NCBI RefSeq assembly: GCF_000626715.1
Contig: NZ_AQRA01000007.1
Location: 310,001 to 374,000, forward strand
Direction: 5' to 3'
Source of the DNA: Aquimarina atlantica
GTDB lineage: Bacteria; Bacteroidota; Bacteroidia; Flavobacteriales; Flavobacteriaceae
DNA: 64,000 bases
Shown here: positions 7,987 through 18,476 of the stretch, piece after piece
How positions within the stretch are numbered: the first letter of the stretch is position 1
How the letters are laid out: the number at the start of each line of letters is the position of its first letter
Notes under the pieces: model-generated
Database searches by the model: none
What the model saw: only the letters and a program-made list of their open reading frames with translations
What the model was told of the DNA's origin: nothing
Program-made: the position numbers and the translations under genes

Positions 7987-9285
7987 TTAAGTATTAGCTT
8001 TTCTTCTGCCATAAAAGACTATATAGATATAGCAGATTAAAACAAGGACCAGTGCGGTCTTAAACCCTGTTTGATCAGAAAGTAACCCAAATAGGGGAGG
8101 GATTATTGCGCCACCAACAATCATAGTACATAAAACACCAGATGCTTGTGGTTTTAAATCATCTAACCCTTCTATAGATAAAGAAAATATAGTTGGGAAC
8201 ATAATAGAATTAAATAATCCTACTGCCAGGATACTCCACATGGCTATAAAACCAGATGTTGACATAGATATTAAAATCAATAGGGTAGCACCAATAGCAA
8301 AGAAACTTAAAACCTTTGCAGGTTTTATAATTTTGGTTAGATGTGCTCCTATAAACCGACCAATCATTGCGCCGCTCCAATAAAAAGTAACAAAAGCACC
8401 TACTATTGCTTTATTGTCTAGTGTGTGACTTTCTGCCCCCAAAATCCCTTCAGAAATACTTTTCATAAATGTACTCTCTTTGATTAGAGATGCCAGGTTC
8501 ATATCCAAAAAATAATTAATTAAATAACTACCTATAGCAACTTCGGCTCCGACATATACAAATATTCCAATAGCTCCCATCACCAAAGATTTACTTTGTA
8601 AAGCTTTTATGTATCCACCTTTTGGGCTACTTTTTATTAGCTTAGGAAGTTTGATAAATATAAAGATAAAGGCCAGGATGGTTACAAATATGGCAATTCC
8701 CACGAAAGGGGATTGAACCGCAGCTGCCTCTGAAATATAATAATTTTCTTTATCTAGAGTATTTAAAGCGGCAATTTCCTGAGGGGTTTTAACTTTGTCA
8801 CTTAAAATAAACATAGCTCCAATAGCCGGAGCGATGGTGGTACCTAGGGAATTAAAAGCCTGAGACAAGTTAAGCCTGCTCGAAGCGCCTTCCTCAGAAC
8901 CTAATACAGCTACATATGGATTAGCAGCAACTTGTAGAATAGTAATCCCGCTTGCTACTACAAAGTATGCTAGCATAAAAATACTAAATTCGCGATACGA
9001 TGCTGCAGGATAAAATAATAAACATCCTGTTGCCAGGGTTAATAAACCCAGTATAATCCCTTTTTTATACCCAATTTTAGATAGAATAAACCCAGAAGGA
9101 ATTGATAATAAAAAATAGGCTCCAAAAAACGCAAATTGAACTAATCCAGCCTGAAAGTAATTTAACGTAAAAACTTCCCGAAGTCTTGGGATTAGAGAAT
9201 CGACGAGTACCGTTATAAATCCCCATAAAAAAAATAGGGAAGTCAAAAATATAAAAGCACTTTTATATGTTGTACTGTTTTTCAA
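7987..9285 (-). CDS. Sugar MFS transporter (FucP/GluP type)
   Basis: 432 residues with 12 predicted transmembrane helices. It resembles the fucose/glucose/galactose:H+ symporter group of the major facilitator superfamily: FFLWGFITVLVDSLIPRLRE near the N-terminus is the characteristic first helix, and NPYVAVLG follows in helix 4. It would import monosaccharides released by the GH92 enzymes across the inner membrane. It sits between the two GH92/ROK gene sets, spacing 81-93 bases on either side, all on one strand. Mannose as substrate is inferred from the operon. Confidence 0.88.
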   Translation of the reverse strand: MKNSTTYKSAFIFLTSLFFLWGFITVLVDSLIPRLREVFTLNYFQAGLVQFAFFGAYFLLSIPSGFILSKIGYKKGIILGLLTLATGCLLFYPAASYREFSIFMLAYFVVASGITILQVAANPYVAVLGSEEGASSRLNLSQAFNSLGTTIAPAIGAMFILSDKVKTPQEIAALNTLDKENYYISEAAAVQSPFVGIAIFVTILAFIFIFIKLPKLIKSSPKGGYIKALQSKSLVMGAIGIFVYVGAEVAIGSYLINYFLDMNLASLIKESTFMKSISEGILGAESHTLDNKAIVGAFVTFYWSGAMIGRFIGAHLTKIIKPAKVLSFFAIGATLLILISMSTSGFIAMWSILAVGLFNSIMFPTIFSLSIEGLDDLKPQASGVLCTMIVGGAIIPPLFGLLSDQTGFKTALVLVLICYIYIVFYGRRKANT

Positions 9286-9378
9286 AATAGTGTTTTTTTA
9301 AGATTATAATTTGTTTTATCTTTTAATATTGTATTGCTATGCTTTACTCTTTTGCCAATATACTTCCTTTATATAATT

Positions 9379-10287
9379 CTAAAAACAGAGGCTCTCATAA
9401 AACATATTGTTAACCAGACGTGCCCCACCTAATAAAATTGCCTTTTCTTTTAATTCGCTTTGGTATATTTTGGTATTACATCCCTGATTTTTTAATTCCA
9501 TATTCAGGTTATCTGCAAAAGAGTTCCATGCTTTAGATATGTTCCCTCCAATTACAACTGCCTCTGCATTATAATCTTGTAACCATGGAGACAGGAAGAT
9601 GGCTAAATTTTTGGAAAATTCATTGAATATTTGATCTGCATACAGGTTAGAGTTCGAATCCGTAATTAAATCTTTTACTCCGCGTATTGTATTTCCTGTT
9701 GCTTCCTTATATTTTTTAATAAACCAACGGGTAGAGAAATACTCATCTGCTATACCATTTTTAAAAGGAATATTGTATAGTTCCCCATTTTTTGGGACAC
9801 CATCTCCAGAAAGTACGGGGAGTCCTTGTAATAAAAAGGTAGCTCCGAAACCGGTACCTAAAGTTATAGCTAGTGCTTTTTCTGTAGACTTAAGTTTTCC
9901 TTTCCAGAATTCTCCTATGCCAAAACAGGCTGCATCATTATAAAATCGTAATGGTGTAGTAGCTGATAATGCTAATCGGTCACTAATTATTTCTCTAATG
10001 CTTATACCAAAAAGAGAAGTGAACTTATTCTTCATTTTATAGGCGAAAATTCCTTGATGGTAGTCAAAAGGCCCTGGCAATGCTATGCATATTCCTTCAA
10101 GAGGTTCATTGCCAAGAGCATCTATACTTTTTTGTAAAGCATAAATCCATTGATCAATAATCTCGCTTGCTTGAGCGGTGCTGTCTACTTTTATTGAAAT
10201 TAAATTAGAATCTGGTATTTCATGGTTTTTGGTATCAATGCGGGCTACAGTAATATGACTACCTCCTATATCTACTCCTAATATCAT
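9379..10287 (-). CDS. ROK family protein (sugar kinase-like), copy 2
   Basis: 302 residues, closely similar along the whole length to the ROK protein at 4431-5342 (MILGVDIGGSHITVARIDTK, YNDAACFGIGEFWKGKL, ITLGTGFGATFL). It also lacks the zinc-binding Cys motif; where copy 1 keeps a His in GELYHI this copy has GELYNI. ATP loop and catalytic Asp (NDAACFG) are kept, so it is probably an active kinase for a hexose from mannosidase action. The two copies may differ in substrate or be simple dosage; I cannot tell which. Confidence 0.82.
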   Translation of the reverse strand: MILGVDIGGSHITVARIDTKNHEIPDSNLISIKVDSTAQASEIIDQWIYALQKSIDALGNEPLEGICIALPGPFDYHQGIFAYKMKNKFTSLFGISIREIISDRLALSATTPLRFYNDAACFGIGEFWKGKLKSTEKALAITLGTGFGATFLLQGLPVLSGDGVPKNGELYNIPFKNGIADEYFSTRWFIKKYKEATGNTIRGVKDLITDSNSNLYADQIFNEFSKNLAIFLSPWLQDYNAEAVVIGGNISKAWNSFADNLNMELKNQGCNTKIYQSELKEKAILLGGARLVNNMFYESLCF

Positions 10288-10366
10288 TTTTTATTCTATG
10301 TTTTTGTGTGTTAGTTGTTACCTATGCTGCCAACGGTTAAGTTTATTTTTGCTGTTTTTTCTAAAG

Positions 10367-13300
10367 TCATGGATTAGATTTCTTTTTATTGTGATCTGCC
10401 ATATGATAAAGATAAGAGGTGTCAATTTCTGTTTTCTCAAAATCAGGACCACTCCATAATGCTTTTAGCCCGATATTATCTGAACATTGAAAATATCGTA
10501 TCGTAAATTTATGCAGTCCTTTAGATAAAATTATATCGTTTTTTTGAATAAAACTAAATGATTTTCTTCCATCACTTTCAAACAATTCTTTACCATCAAT
10601 TAATAATTGAGCACCATCATTTGCGGCAATTTCAAAATTATATACACCATTTTTGGGAATATTGATAAATCCATCAAATTCGAAACCTATCCATTCGTCT
10701 CGCAAACGAGATGCTATATTAATAGTTTGGACTTCTCCTTTTTGTATAGGATCTTCTTGTAGAAAATCGTAAACAGATCGAAAAATACCTTCGTAATATT
10801 TATATGAAAGTCCGCTTTTAAGTTTGGTTTTTAATTTCTTTGGGTCTATACTCTCTAGTTTCTCTAGAGATATTGTTGTTGTATAACTAGATATTAAACT
10901 ATTTTTGAAAGCTTTGATTTTAAGCTCTGTAGATTTTTTTATCTCGAAAGGAGAGCTGTATCGCATACTGTTTTTTGTGGGCTCACTACCATCAAGTGTA
11001 TAGTATATATCTGCATTTTCTGTATCGCAACCTAGAACAATTGTTTTAGTATCTAAAAATGTGGTGTGATCAGATTTTAGATATGGGATGCTTACTGTTC
11101 TTTTGGTATCTGATAATGGTCTGTTTGATGGATCAATACCCCAATCTTTATTGGGAATATCTGTCATTTCAAAAACTAATTCTCCTCCTTTCAGAATATC
11201 TTCGTGTTTTAGATATGTGTTAGGATATTCTTTACCATTAAGTTTTAGTGAAGAAAAATGAATATTTTTTTCACTGGCATTATGAGCCAGTATTGTAAAG
11301 GTCTTTCCGTTATCGAGGTGAATTTCGGCCTTTTCAAAAGATGGACTTCCAATAACGTATTCTGAAGCTCCCGGGGTAACAGAGTAAAATCCTAAACTAC
11401 TCAATACATACCATGCAGACATTTGCCCGCAATCATCATTTCCGCAGAGTCCATCAGGTTCAGAAGTATACATTTTGTTTAATATTTTATGAATAGTTTG
11501 TTGTGATTTCCAGGGTTTACCAGCATAGTTGTATAGGTAAGCGAGATGGTGGCTCGGCTCATTTCCGTGAGAGTATTGACCTAGTAGTCCAGAAACATCA
11601 GAATCTTCACTAATTTCTTCATCAAAATTTTTAGAGAAAAGATTGTCTAACCATTGATTAAAATTAGTGTCACCACCAACCAAATCAATTACACTTGCTA
11701 TATCATGAGGGACAAACAGACTGTATTGGTATGAGTTTCCTTCTGTAAAGTTGAAATTATACGTTTTTTCGACAGATGTGGGGTTAAAATCTTCGTACCA
11801 TTTTCTATTAGAGTATCGAGGTCTCATAAAACCTGTTTGCTGATCATATAGATTAACAAAAAATTGAGCTCTTCTCGAATATTCATTGTAGATATCTGTT
11901 TTATTTAGTGCTTTGGCCATTTGTGCAATACACCAATCATCATATGCATATTCTAGTGTTTTGGAAACAGATTGACTGCTTTTGTTTGAAGGTACAAAAC
12001 CTAGTTCGGTATAATAGTTAATACCTCTTTTTTTTACATTAGAACTTTCTATCATGGCAGTTAATACTTTTTCGGCATTCACATCTGTTATTCCTTTTAG
12101 GTATGCATCTGCCATAACTGAAACCCCGTGATACCCAATCATACATCTTGTATCATTTGCGGCCAATTCCCACATAGGGATTTCTCCGTATTGTTCGTGT
12201 TTTTTTTGTAAGGTAACAACGATATCCCGGGTTACATCTGGCTCAATAATTGTTAATAATGGGTGTAGCCCTCTAAATGTATCCCAAAGAGAGAAAACCG
12301 TATAATTATTAAACCCTTTTGCGGTATGTATATTGTCATCCATTCCTCGGTATTGACCATCAATGTCGTTATATAAATTAGGGGTCAGAAGACTATGATA
12401 TAGAGCGGTATAGAATATTTCTTTTTTATCTTCGTTGCTATCGGATATTGCTATTTTACTTAACGAAGTATTCCAGATTTTTTTAGCTTCTTTTCTAATT
12501 TCACCAAAGTTCCAATGTGGTAATTCTTTTTTTAGATTTTTCCTGGCTCCATCAATACTTACAGCAGATAATGCCACTTTTGCGATAACTTGATCTTCTG
12601 TACTGTCAAAATTAAGAGCAGCTATTATTTTCTTGTTATTAAATTTGGTTCCTGTAGTTACTGTTTTTTCTCCAGTAAGAATTTGATAAGATACGATAGG
12701 TTTAGAAAATTGTGCCACAAAATACTGGCGTTGATTACCAGCCCATGCCTTTGATCTTCGATACCCGGCAATTTCTGTTTCGCTTATGATTTCGAATGTT
12801 GCTTCTATTACCGGATCACGATGTTCTAGATCGATGATGATACTTGTTTTCTCTGCGTTTGGATATGTGTATCGATGTACTCCGACCCGTTTTGTAGTGG
12901 TTAGTTCTGTCTTTATTTTGTAATCATCCAGAGTAACCGAATAATATCCAGGTTCGGCAAATTCATTTTTGTGACTAAATCTGGAACGATATCCAGAATC
13001 TGGGTTTTCTGGAGTTCCAGCCTGAAATTGAACTTCTCCGGTTGTAGGCATGAGTAAAATATCACCTAAATCAGGAACTCCTGTTCCTGATAAATGTGTA
13101 TGGGTAAATCCTATTATAGAAGTATCTGTGTAATCATATCCTGCACAGGCCGGCCAGCTGGTGTGGTCATTTCTGGTATCTGGACTTAATTGTACCATCC
13201 CGAAAGGAAGCATAGGGCCAGGAAATGTATGTCCGGGTGATTTTGTTCCGATAAAAACATCTACATAATCTACCGGCTTTTTTACTTCTTCTTTTTCTTT

Positions 13301-13372
13301 ATTTGTGCAATGGATACCTAATCCTGCAATTATGAGGGTTAGGAGTATTCTTCTAAGCATAAACAATTTCAT
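10367..13372 (-). CDS. GH92 alpha-mannosidase with C-terminal chitobiase-like and PA14 domains
   Basis: 1001 residues. The signal is lipoprotein-like (LGIHC, Cys22). The GH92 core (about 30-745) holds VDVFIGTKSPGHTFPG, WDTFRGLHPL, HGNEPSHH (about 604) and GNDDCGQMSAWY (about 644), carrying the acid and base residues. After it come an immunoglobulin-like chitobiase/hexosaminidase C-terminal domain (about 760-840, YYTLDGSEPT) and a PA14 domain (about 850-995, GVYNFEIAANDGAQLLIDG) that may bind sugars. Extra domains make it about 220 residues longer than the other GH92 in the operon, suggesting a different, larger substrate. It follows susD by 162 bases, with a hairpin between. Confidence 0.92.
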   Translation of the reverse strand: MKLFMLRRILLTLIIAGLGIHCTNKEKEEVKKPVDYVDVFIGTKSPGHTFPGPMLPFGMVQLSPDTRNDHTSWPACAGYDYTDTSIIGFTHTHLSGTGVPDLGDILLMPTTGEVQFQAGTPENPDSGYRSRFSHKNEFAEPGYYSVTLDDYKIKTELTTTKRVGVHRYTYPNAEKTSIIIDLEHRDPVIEATFEIISETEIAGYRRSKAWAGNQRQYFVAQFSKPIVSYQILTGEKTVTTGTKFNNKKIIAALNFDSTEDQVIAKVALSAVSIDGARKNLKKELPHWNFGEIRKEAKKIWNTSLSKIAISDSNEDKKEIFYTALYHSLLTPNLYNDIDGQYRGMDDNIHTAKGFNNYTVFSLWDTFRGLHPLLTIIEPDVTRDIVVTLQKKHEQYGEIPMWELAANDTRCMIGYHGVSVMADAYLKGITDVNAEKVLTAMIESSNVKKRGINYYTELGFVPSNKSSQSVSKTLEYAYDDWCIAQMAKALNKTDIYNEYSRRAQFFVNLYDQQTGFMRPRYSNRKWYEDFNPTSVEKTYNFNFTEGNSYQYSLFVPHDIASVIDLVGGDTNFNQWLDNLFSKNFDEEISEDSDVSGLLGQYSHGNEPSHHLAYLYNYAGKPWKSQQTIHKILNKMYTSEPDGLCGNDDCGQMSAWYVLSSLGFYSVTPGASEYVIGSPSFEKAEIHLDNGKTFTILAHNASEKNIHFSSLKLNGKEYPNTYLKHEDILKGGELVFEMTDIPNKDWGIDPSNRPLSDTKRTVSIPYLKSDHTTFLDTKTIVLGCDTENADIYYTLDGSEPTKNSMRYSSPFEIKKSTELKIKAFKNSLISSYTTTISLEKLESIDPKKLKTKLKSGLSYKYYEGIFRSVYDFLQEDPIQKGEVQTINIASRLRDEWIGFEFDGFINIPKNGVYNFEIAANDGAQLLIDGKELFESDGRKSFSFIQKNDIILSKGLHKFTIRYFQCSDNIGLKALWSGPDFEKTEIDTSYLYHMADHNKKKSNP

Positions 13373-13442
13373 AACTCATTTATTTTGAAATTTATGGTTG
13401 AATTACATTAGATGTTAAAAACGTATGATGAATTAATATGTG

Positions 13443-13475
13443 AAAGACAGAATCTGTATGAATGATTCTGTCTTT
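13443..13475. terminator. Hairpin after susD in the mannosidase operon
   Basis: Perfect 12-bp arms AAAGACAGAATC and GATTCTGTCTTT with a 9-base loop, located between susD and the first GH92 gene. The minus strand has only a short U-stretch after it, so it could give partial termination and so more SusC/SusD than enzyme, as known for sus-type operons; this role is inference. Confidence 0.6.
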
Positions 13476-13534
13476 ACAATCTAAAACAAATAATAACTAA
13501 TGAAACAGATCTATTAGTAGAGCATGGTTAATGA

Positions 13535-15211
13535 TTAATATCCTGAATTTTGTTTTAAAGCTCCTCCTGAAGAGTTTATTGCATCTAGAGGAATAGGGTA
13601 GTATTCGCTTTTTCCCTGAGTAAAACTTGCTCCGTTAAGGTAAACACGTTTTGAAGATTCTTCACTAATGTATTTGTTTAATACTTGTGGAGCTATCCCC
13701 CAACGTACCAGGTCAAAAAATCGATGCCCTTCTGAGGCTAATTCTAATCTTCTTTCAAAACGAACCGCTTTAATGGCATATTCCTGGTCGGGAAATGATG
13801 TGTATTCATTGATTACATAGTTTGCAGCCGGTGTTCCGTCGGGGTTTTTAACAAATCCATCTGGATTTGCAGCTCTGGCTCTTATTCTGTTTACAAGATT
13901 CATGGCATCGGTTAATTGGCCATCTTGGGCATATACTTCTGCTCTCCATAATAATACATCAGAATATCTTATTAGAGGTGTGTTAATCGCATTGTATTGT
14001 GGTAATCCTGCGGCAGACATGGAGCCTTCCTGAGATTTTAATATTTCATGTTTCTTACCAACATACGGTCCACCGTTAGATTGATCACGTGTCCATCTCG
14101 CCCCAGGCATAATCCCCCAACCTAAATATTCTATACCTCTTCTACCTACGGTCCAGTCTAATCTTGGATCTAGATTTCCGGTATATGGTGTAAAAGGTTG
14201 GTCAGATGTGATTCCCTGGTCATTAGTAACATCAGAGTCATTAAAAGAATCTAATAATGGTAATCCATTAGCATCGGTTTTAAATGCATTTACCAAATTT
14301 TGACTAGGTTGAAAAAAACCACAACACCCTCCACCAGGAGCATCAGGAGCATATGGGTGGTTTAATCTATTTCCTCTGTTACCGTTAATAAATCCATCTC
14401 CTCCATCATTTACAGAGTTTTGAACAGCAAATACAGATTCTGAATTATTATCTTTTTCGGCATTAAAATTATCATGATAATTAGGAACCAATTGAAATGG
14501 TCCTTCATTAATGATATTGTCTAAAATAGGTCTGGCTGCCGCATAATCATTTTGGAACATATGTGCTTTTGCCAGGTACGCTTTGGCTATCCATGAATTA
14601 GCTCTTCCGGCATCATCCTGGCTTTCGGGAAGATTGTTTATTGCATATGTTAAATCTTCTTCTATTTGTGGCCAGATATCGGTATCATTAGATGGAGTAG
14701 TGGTTAATCCTTCTTTCATAAAAGGTATATTGTTCCATATTTTTTTTGCATCCATATGATAATGTGCTCTTAAGAAACGTGCTTCTGCACCTAGAATAGT
14801 TAAATCTTTTTCTGGAGTTCCTTTTTCTATGGCTTTAGTAATTGATTCTATCGTTTGATTTGTTCTGGAAATACCTTCGAATAAAGATTCCCATTTTCTG
14901 GATAGATAAATGTTTGTTGTTCCCGAAGAGAAACGCTCAACATCATTCAATTGAGGTTGATCATCTATAGATGAACCTTTATGGAAATCATCAGAAGCTA
15001 CATCTCCAAGCGCCCAGTTAGAAGCAGGTGCCCAGAAATAGCCAGGGTTTCCGTCTAAAATAGCATAGGCACTAATAAGCTGTTGGTCGACCCATTCTTT
15101 ATCAAATTCTATTACCCCTTCTACAAGAGATCCTTGTGGTTCAATGTCTAGTTCTTTCTCGCAGGAAATGACTAGCAACGTAACGAATACAAATAAGATT
15201 ATTTTTTTCAT
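13535..15211 (-). CDS. susD: SusD/RagB family glycan-binding lipoprotein
   Basis: 558 residues when started at ATG 15211, which gives MKKIILFVFVTLLVISC with an acylated Cys at 17; a longer frame back to 15331 would put 40 residues before the signal peptide and overlap susC, so it is rejected. The body has SusD/RagB helices with TPR-like repeats and the usual C-terminal ERRLELASEGHRFFDLVRWG. SusD sits on the cell surface as a lid over its SusC partner and captures oligosaccharides. Gene lies 109 bases after susC in the same operon as GH92 enzymes, so the ligand is likely a mannose-containing glycan. Confidence 0.93.
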   Translation of the reverse strand: MKKIILFVFVTLLVISCEKELDIEPQGSLVEGVIEFDKEWVDQQLISAYAILDGNPGYFWAPASNWALGDVASDDFHKGSSIDDQPQLNDVERFSSGTTNIYLSRKWESLFEGISRTNQTIESITKAIEKGTPEKDLTILGAEARFLRAHYHMDAKKIWNNIPFMKEGLTTTPSNDTDIWPQIEEDLTYAINNLPESQDDAGRANSWIAKAYLAKAHMFQNDYAAARPILDNIINEGPFQLVPNYHDNFNAEKDNNSESVFAVQNSVNDGGDGFINGNRGNRLNHPYAPDAPGGGCCGFFQPSQNLVNAFKTDANGLPLLDSFNDSDVTNDQGITSDQPFTPYTGNLDPRLDWTVGRRGIEYLGWGIMPGARWTRDQSNGGPYVGKKHEILKSQEGSMSAAGLPQYNAINTPLIRYSDVLLWRAEVYAQDGQLTDAMNLVNRIRARAANPDGFVKNPDGTPAANYVINEYTSFPDQEYAIKAVRFERRLELASEGHRFFDLVRWGIAPQVLNKYISEESSKRVYLNGASFTQGKSEYYPIPLDAINSSGGALKQNSGY

Positions 15212-15320
15212 CTGTTTATATTTGATTTTTTTGATTATTGTGTAGCATGAGCAATAAGAGATTATCATTGGTTTCTTCTTCATTTGTTTATCTATGCTCA
15301 ATTTTACCTCGTTTTTTAAT

Positions 15321-18300
15321 TTATAGCGCAAGATTAACGCCTAGTATATAAGTTCTTGCTACGGGATATGCCCCTCTATCAATACCAATATCCAGATTTA
15401 CAGTATCACCACCATATTGTTGTAAGTTGATTTCAGGATCCAGACCAGAGTATTTTGTCCAGGTAAATAAGTTTTTGGCCTGTACAAAAAATCTTAATTT
15501 CGAAATCTTTAGTTTAGATGTTAATCGTCCCGGTAAACTGTATCCTAATTGAACATTTTTAAGTCGTAGGTACGATCCATCTTCTATATAATAACTACTA
15601 GCACTAGAGTAGTGTTCTGCAGGGTTATTAGAGAGTCTAGGTAGAGTAGCACCTGTATTAGATGGACTCCAGGAATTTAGATAATTTCTGCTTTTTGCCC
15701 CAGGAAAACTGTTGTAATCGGTAAAGAATTTAGTGAAGTTATAAATATCATTCCCCTGGCTTCCCTGGAAGAATATTCCCAAGTCAATATTTTTATATTC
15801 TAACCCCATATTAAAACTATACGTAAAGTCAGGGTGAGGACTTCCGATAAAATCTCTATCGTCATCATTAATCACTCCGTCATTATTCACATCTCTATAC
15901 TTAAATGTTCCTATCTCTTTTCCCAGGTAATCACCGGTAGCTGCAAGTTCTGCATCATTCTGTATGATACCATCAATAATAAAACCATGAAATGAAGCAA
16001 TAGGGTGACCAGCTTGTGTTCTGGACGGTCTGGTTTCTCGTGCCAAATTTCCTTCTAAGAAATAGTTAGGATTGTTTCCTAATTCTTTTACTGTGTTTTT
16101 ATAAGTAGAAACATTTATTGAAGCGTGGTATTTTAGGTTTTCATTAATCTGATCGCTATATCCCAGTGAAAAATCAAATCCTTTGTTTTCTACAGATCCT
16201 GCATTTATGTATTTTGCCTGAGCAAGACCTATAAGAGTTACATTCGCTTGATCCTGAACTAATAATTTTTTTGTGAGTGCATTATAGTATTCAAAACTGA
16301 ATGTTAATTTTCGATCAAGTAAAACACCATCAATTCCGATGTTTTTTGTTGTCGTTGTTTCCCACTCCAAATCCGGATTTCCGAATATGAATAAACTATA
16401 TCCAGGTGTGACATTAGAATTGTTTCCTCCTATATCGTAATTACTGTCATCATTATTTACATATTGACTAAATATTCTACCTTGAGGGATACTTTCGTTT
16501 CCTAGTTCTCCGTATCCAGCTTTTATTTTAAGATCATTGATAAACGATAGGTTTTTCATGAAATTTTCGCTAGATATTCTCCATGCAGCACTATATGAAG
16601 GGAAATAATCTGATCTTTTGTTTTGTGCAAATTTTGAAGTAGCATCTCTTCGTAGAGAAAATGATAATAAATACTTATCGTCGTAGCTGTAATCTACTTT
16701 TCCGAAGCTAGAGAAATATCCACTTTTAATTCCGCTACCATTATTATCTCTAGAACCGGTTCCTCTGTCTAAATATCTGTAATCTAATTCATCAGTAAAG
16801 AAATCAGTTCTTGAAGCACTCAGGAATTTTCTTTGTGTTTTATTAGATTCTGTTCCTAGCATGGCGCTAATAGAATGGTTTCCTATGTTTTTAGCATAAC
16901 TAAGGGTGTTGTACCAGGTAGAAGAGATCGTATAGTCGTTACTTTCTATCAATCGATTAACAGAATTTGGTTCTGCAACTTCTGGGTTAAGAAAAACATA
17001 AAAGGAGCTATTGTTATTAGTATAGTCTAGTCCTATGTTTGTTTTAAAAGTGAAATCGTTTAAAAAGTCTAGCTCTGCATATGCATTACCAATTGTTCTA
17101 TAGCTTCTTTGCAGGTTGTTCTTGTTTCGGGTTGCACTGGCTACAGGGTTAATTCCATTACCTAATCCCGGACTTTGAGGGCCTGCATAATTACCTGCAA
17201 TATCGTATACAGGAATGATAGGCTGTGCTCTATATAAGAAAGAAATATCCCCTCCAGTAGATTGATTTCCAACAGAGCCAACCCTATCAGAATAAGAAAG
17301 GTTAAACGATTCTCCTATTCTGAAATTATCGGTTATTTTAAATTCAGAATTTGCTCTTAATACATATCTGTTATAGAAAGTATGCAAGGCTACACCTTCT
17401 TGTTTTAATGCGCCCATTCCTACATGAAATTTTGCGTTTTCAGACCCTCCGGATAATCCCAGGTTATAGTTTTGAACAAAAGCGTCATTAAAATATTCGT
17501 CAAACCAATCTGTACCTTGTTTATTTGCTCTGGTAATCTTATTGGTTTGAGCGTCATATGTGGATAGATCTGCAGAATCTGCTCCGGCAGGGGTTAGATA
17601 GTTTGGTAATACGGGAGTACTACCATTACCATATTGCGGGTGAGAAGGAGCAAAGCCATCGTTGTTAAAACGGGTCCAAATAACATTTGCGGTCTCCTGA
17701 GGAGATAGTAGATCAGGAAAAGCAGATTTTGGAACATTGTCAATTCCTAGGCTTGTATTAAATGTAAATTTGGTTTTGCTATTATATTTACCTCCTTTGG
17801 TGGTAATAAGGATTACTCCATTAGCAGCTCTAAATCCATAAATTGCAGAAGAAGATGCATCTTTTAGTATCTGCATAGATTCAATATCTGCTGGATTTAA
17901 TTGGTTAATTCCGGTAGTTGTTGGTGTACCATCGATTACATAAAGGGGGTCATTATTATTAATGGTTCCAAACCCTCGTATTCTTACCATTGCAGATCCT
18001 CCGGGGCCTCCCTCAGAACCTACAGTAACTCCCGAGGCTAACCCTTGCAAAGATTGCTCGATATCGACAGGAGTAGTGGCAGCTAGGTCTTCTGCTTTGA
18101 TTACAGTAACAGATCCTGTTATATTTCTTACCGATTGTTTTGAATATCCTGTAACTACGATTTCTTCTAGTTGATTAGAACTCTCTTGCATAGAGATATT
18201 GTATACTCCCGAATCTGATACTGTAATACTTTGAGTTTCCATTCCCAGATAACTAAATAACAGTATATCTCCTGATGAAGCTGTTAATGAATAGTTCCCG

Positions 18301-18476
18301 TCAAAATCGGTTTGTGTTCCTGTAGAAGAGTCTTTTATAATAATGTTTACTCCTGGTAATAACATTCCTGTATTATCGGTTACGTTCCCGGTAATTGTAA
18401 TTTCCTGGGCAGTAACCATATTGGCAAATGACATGAAGGTAAGCACAAAAAATAGATATCCTAATTTATTCTTCAT
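15321..18476 (-). CDS. susC: SusC/RagA family TonB-dependent outer-membrane transporter
   Basis: 1051 residues. Signal peptide 1-23 (ANMVTAQ), then a carboxypeptidase-regulatory-like beta-sandwich (about 27-105; ITGNVTDNTGMLLPGVNI), the TonB plug (about 115-225 with AMVRIRGFGTINNNDPLYVI and ANGVILITTKGG), and a 22-strand barrel ending LGVNLAL. It is the first gene of the minus-strand alpha-mannan operon and takes oligosaccharides through the outer membrane with energy from TonB. A -7-like TAAATTTG lies at 18596-18589 and an inverted repeat just upstream. No hybrid two-component or anti-sigma regulator is next to it. Confidence 0.95.
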   Translation of the reverse strand: MKNKLGYLFFVLTFMSFANMVTAQEITITGNVTDNTGMLLPGVNIIIKDSSTGTQTDFDGNYSLTASSGDILLFSYLGMETQSITVSDSGVYNISMQESSNQLEEIVVTGYSKQSVRNITGSVTVIKAEDLAATTPVDIEQSLQGLASGVTVGSEGGPGGSAMVRIRGFGTINNNDPLYVIDGTPTTTGINQLNPADIESMQILKDASSSAIYGFRAANGVILITTKGGKYNSKTKFTFNTSLGIDNVPKSAFPDLLSPQETANVIWTRFNNDGFAPSHPQYGNGSTPVLPNYLTPAGADSADLSTYDAQTNKITRANKQGTDWFDEYFNDAFVQNYNLGLSGGSENAKFHVGMGALKQEGVALHTFYNRYVLRANSEFKITDNFRIGESFNLSYSDRVGSVGNQSTGGDISFLYRAQPIIPVYDIAGNYAGPQSPGLGNGINPVASATRNKNNLQRSYRTIGNAYAELDFLNDFTFKTNIGLDYTNNNSSFYVFLNPEVAEPNSVNRLIESNDYTISSTWYNTLSYAKNIGNHSISAMLGTESNKTQRKFLSASRTDFFTDELDYRYLDRGTGSRDNNGSGIKSGYFSSFGKVDYSYDDKYLLSFSLRRDATSKFAQNKRSDYFPSYSAAWRISSENFMKNLSFINDLKIKAGYGELGNESIPQGRIFSQYVNNDDSNYDIGGNNSNVTPGYSLFIFGNPDLEWETTTTKNIGIDGVLLDRKLTFSFEYYNALTKKLLVQDQANVTLIGLAQAKYINAGSVENKGFDFSLGYSDQINENLKYHASINVSTYKNTVKELGNNPNYFLEGNLARETRPSRTQAGHPIASFHGFIIDGIIQNDAELAATGDYLGKEIGTFKYRDVNNDGVINDDDRDFIGSPHPDFTYSFNMGLEYKNIDLGIFFQGSQGNDIYNFTKFFTDYNSFPGAKSRNYLNSWSPSNTGATLPRLSNNPAEHYSSASSYYIEDGSYLRLKNVQLGYSLPGRLTSKLKISKLRFFVQAKNLFTWTKYSGLDPEINLQQYGGDTVNLDIGIDRGAYPVARTYILGVNLAL

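Noticed and set aside
15212-15331. Longer SusD start overlapping susC
   Set aside because: Puts 40 residues before a clear lipoprotein signal; internal ATG at 15211 is the natural start.
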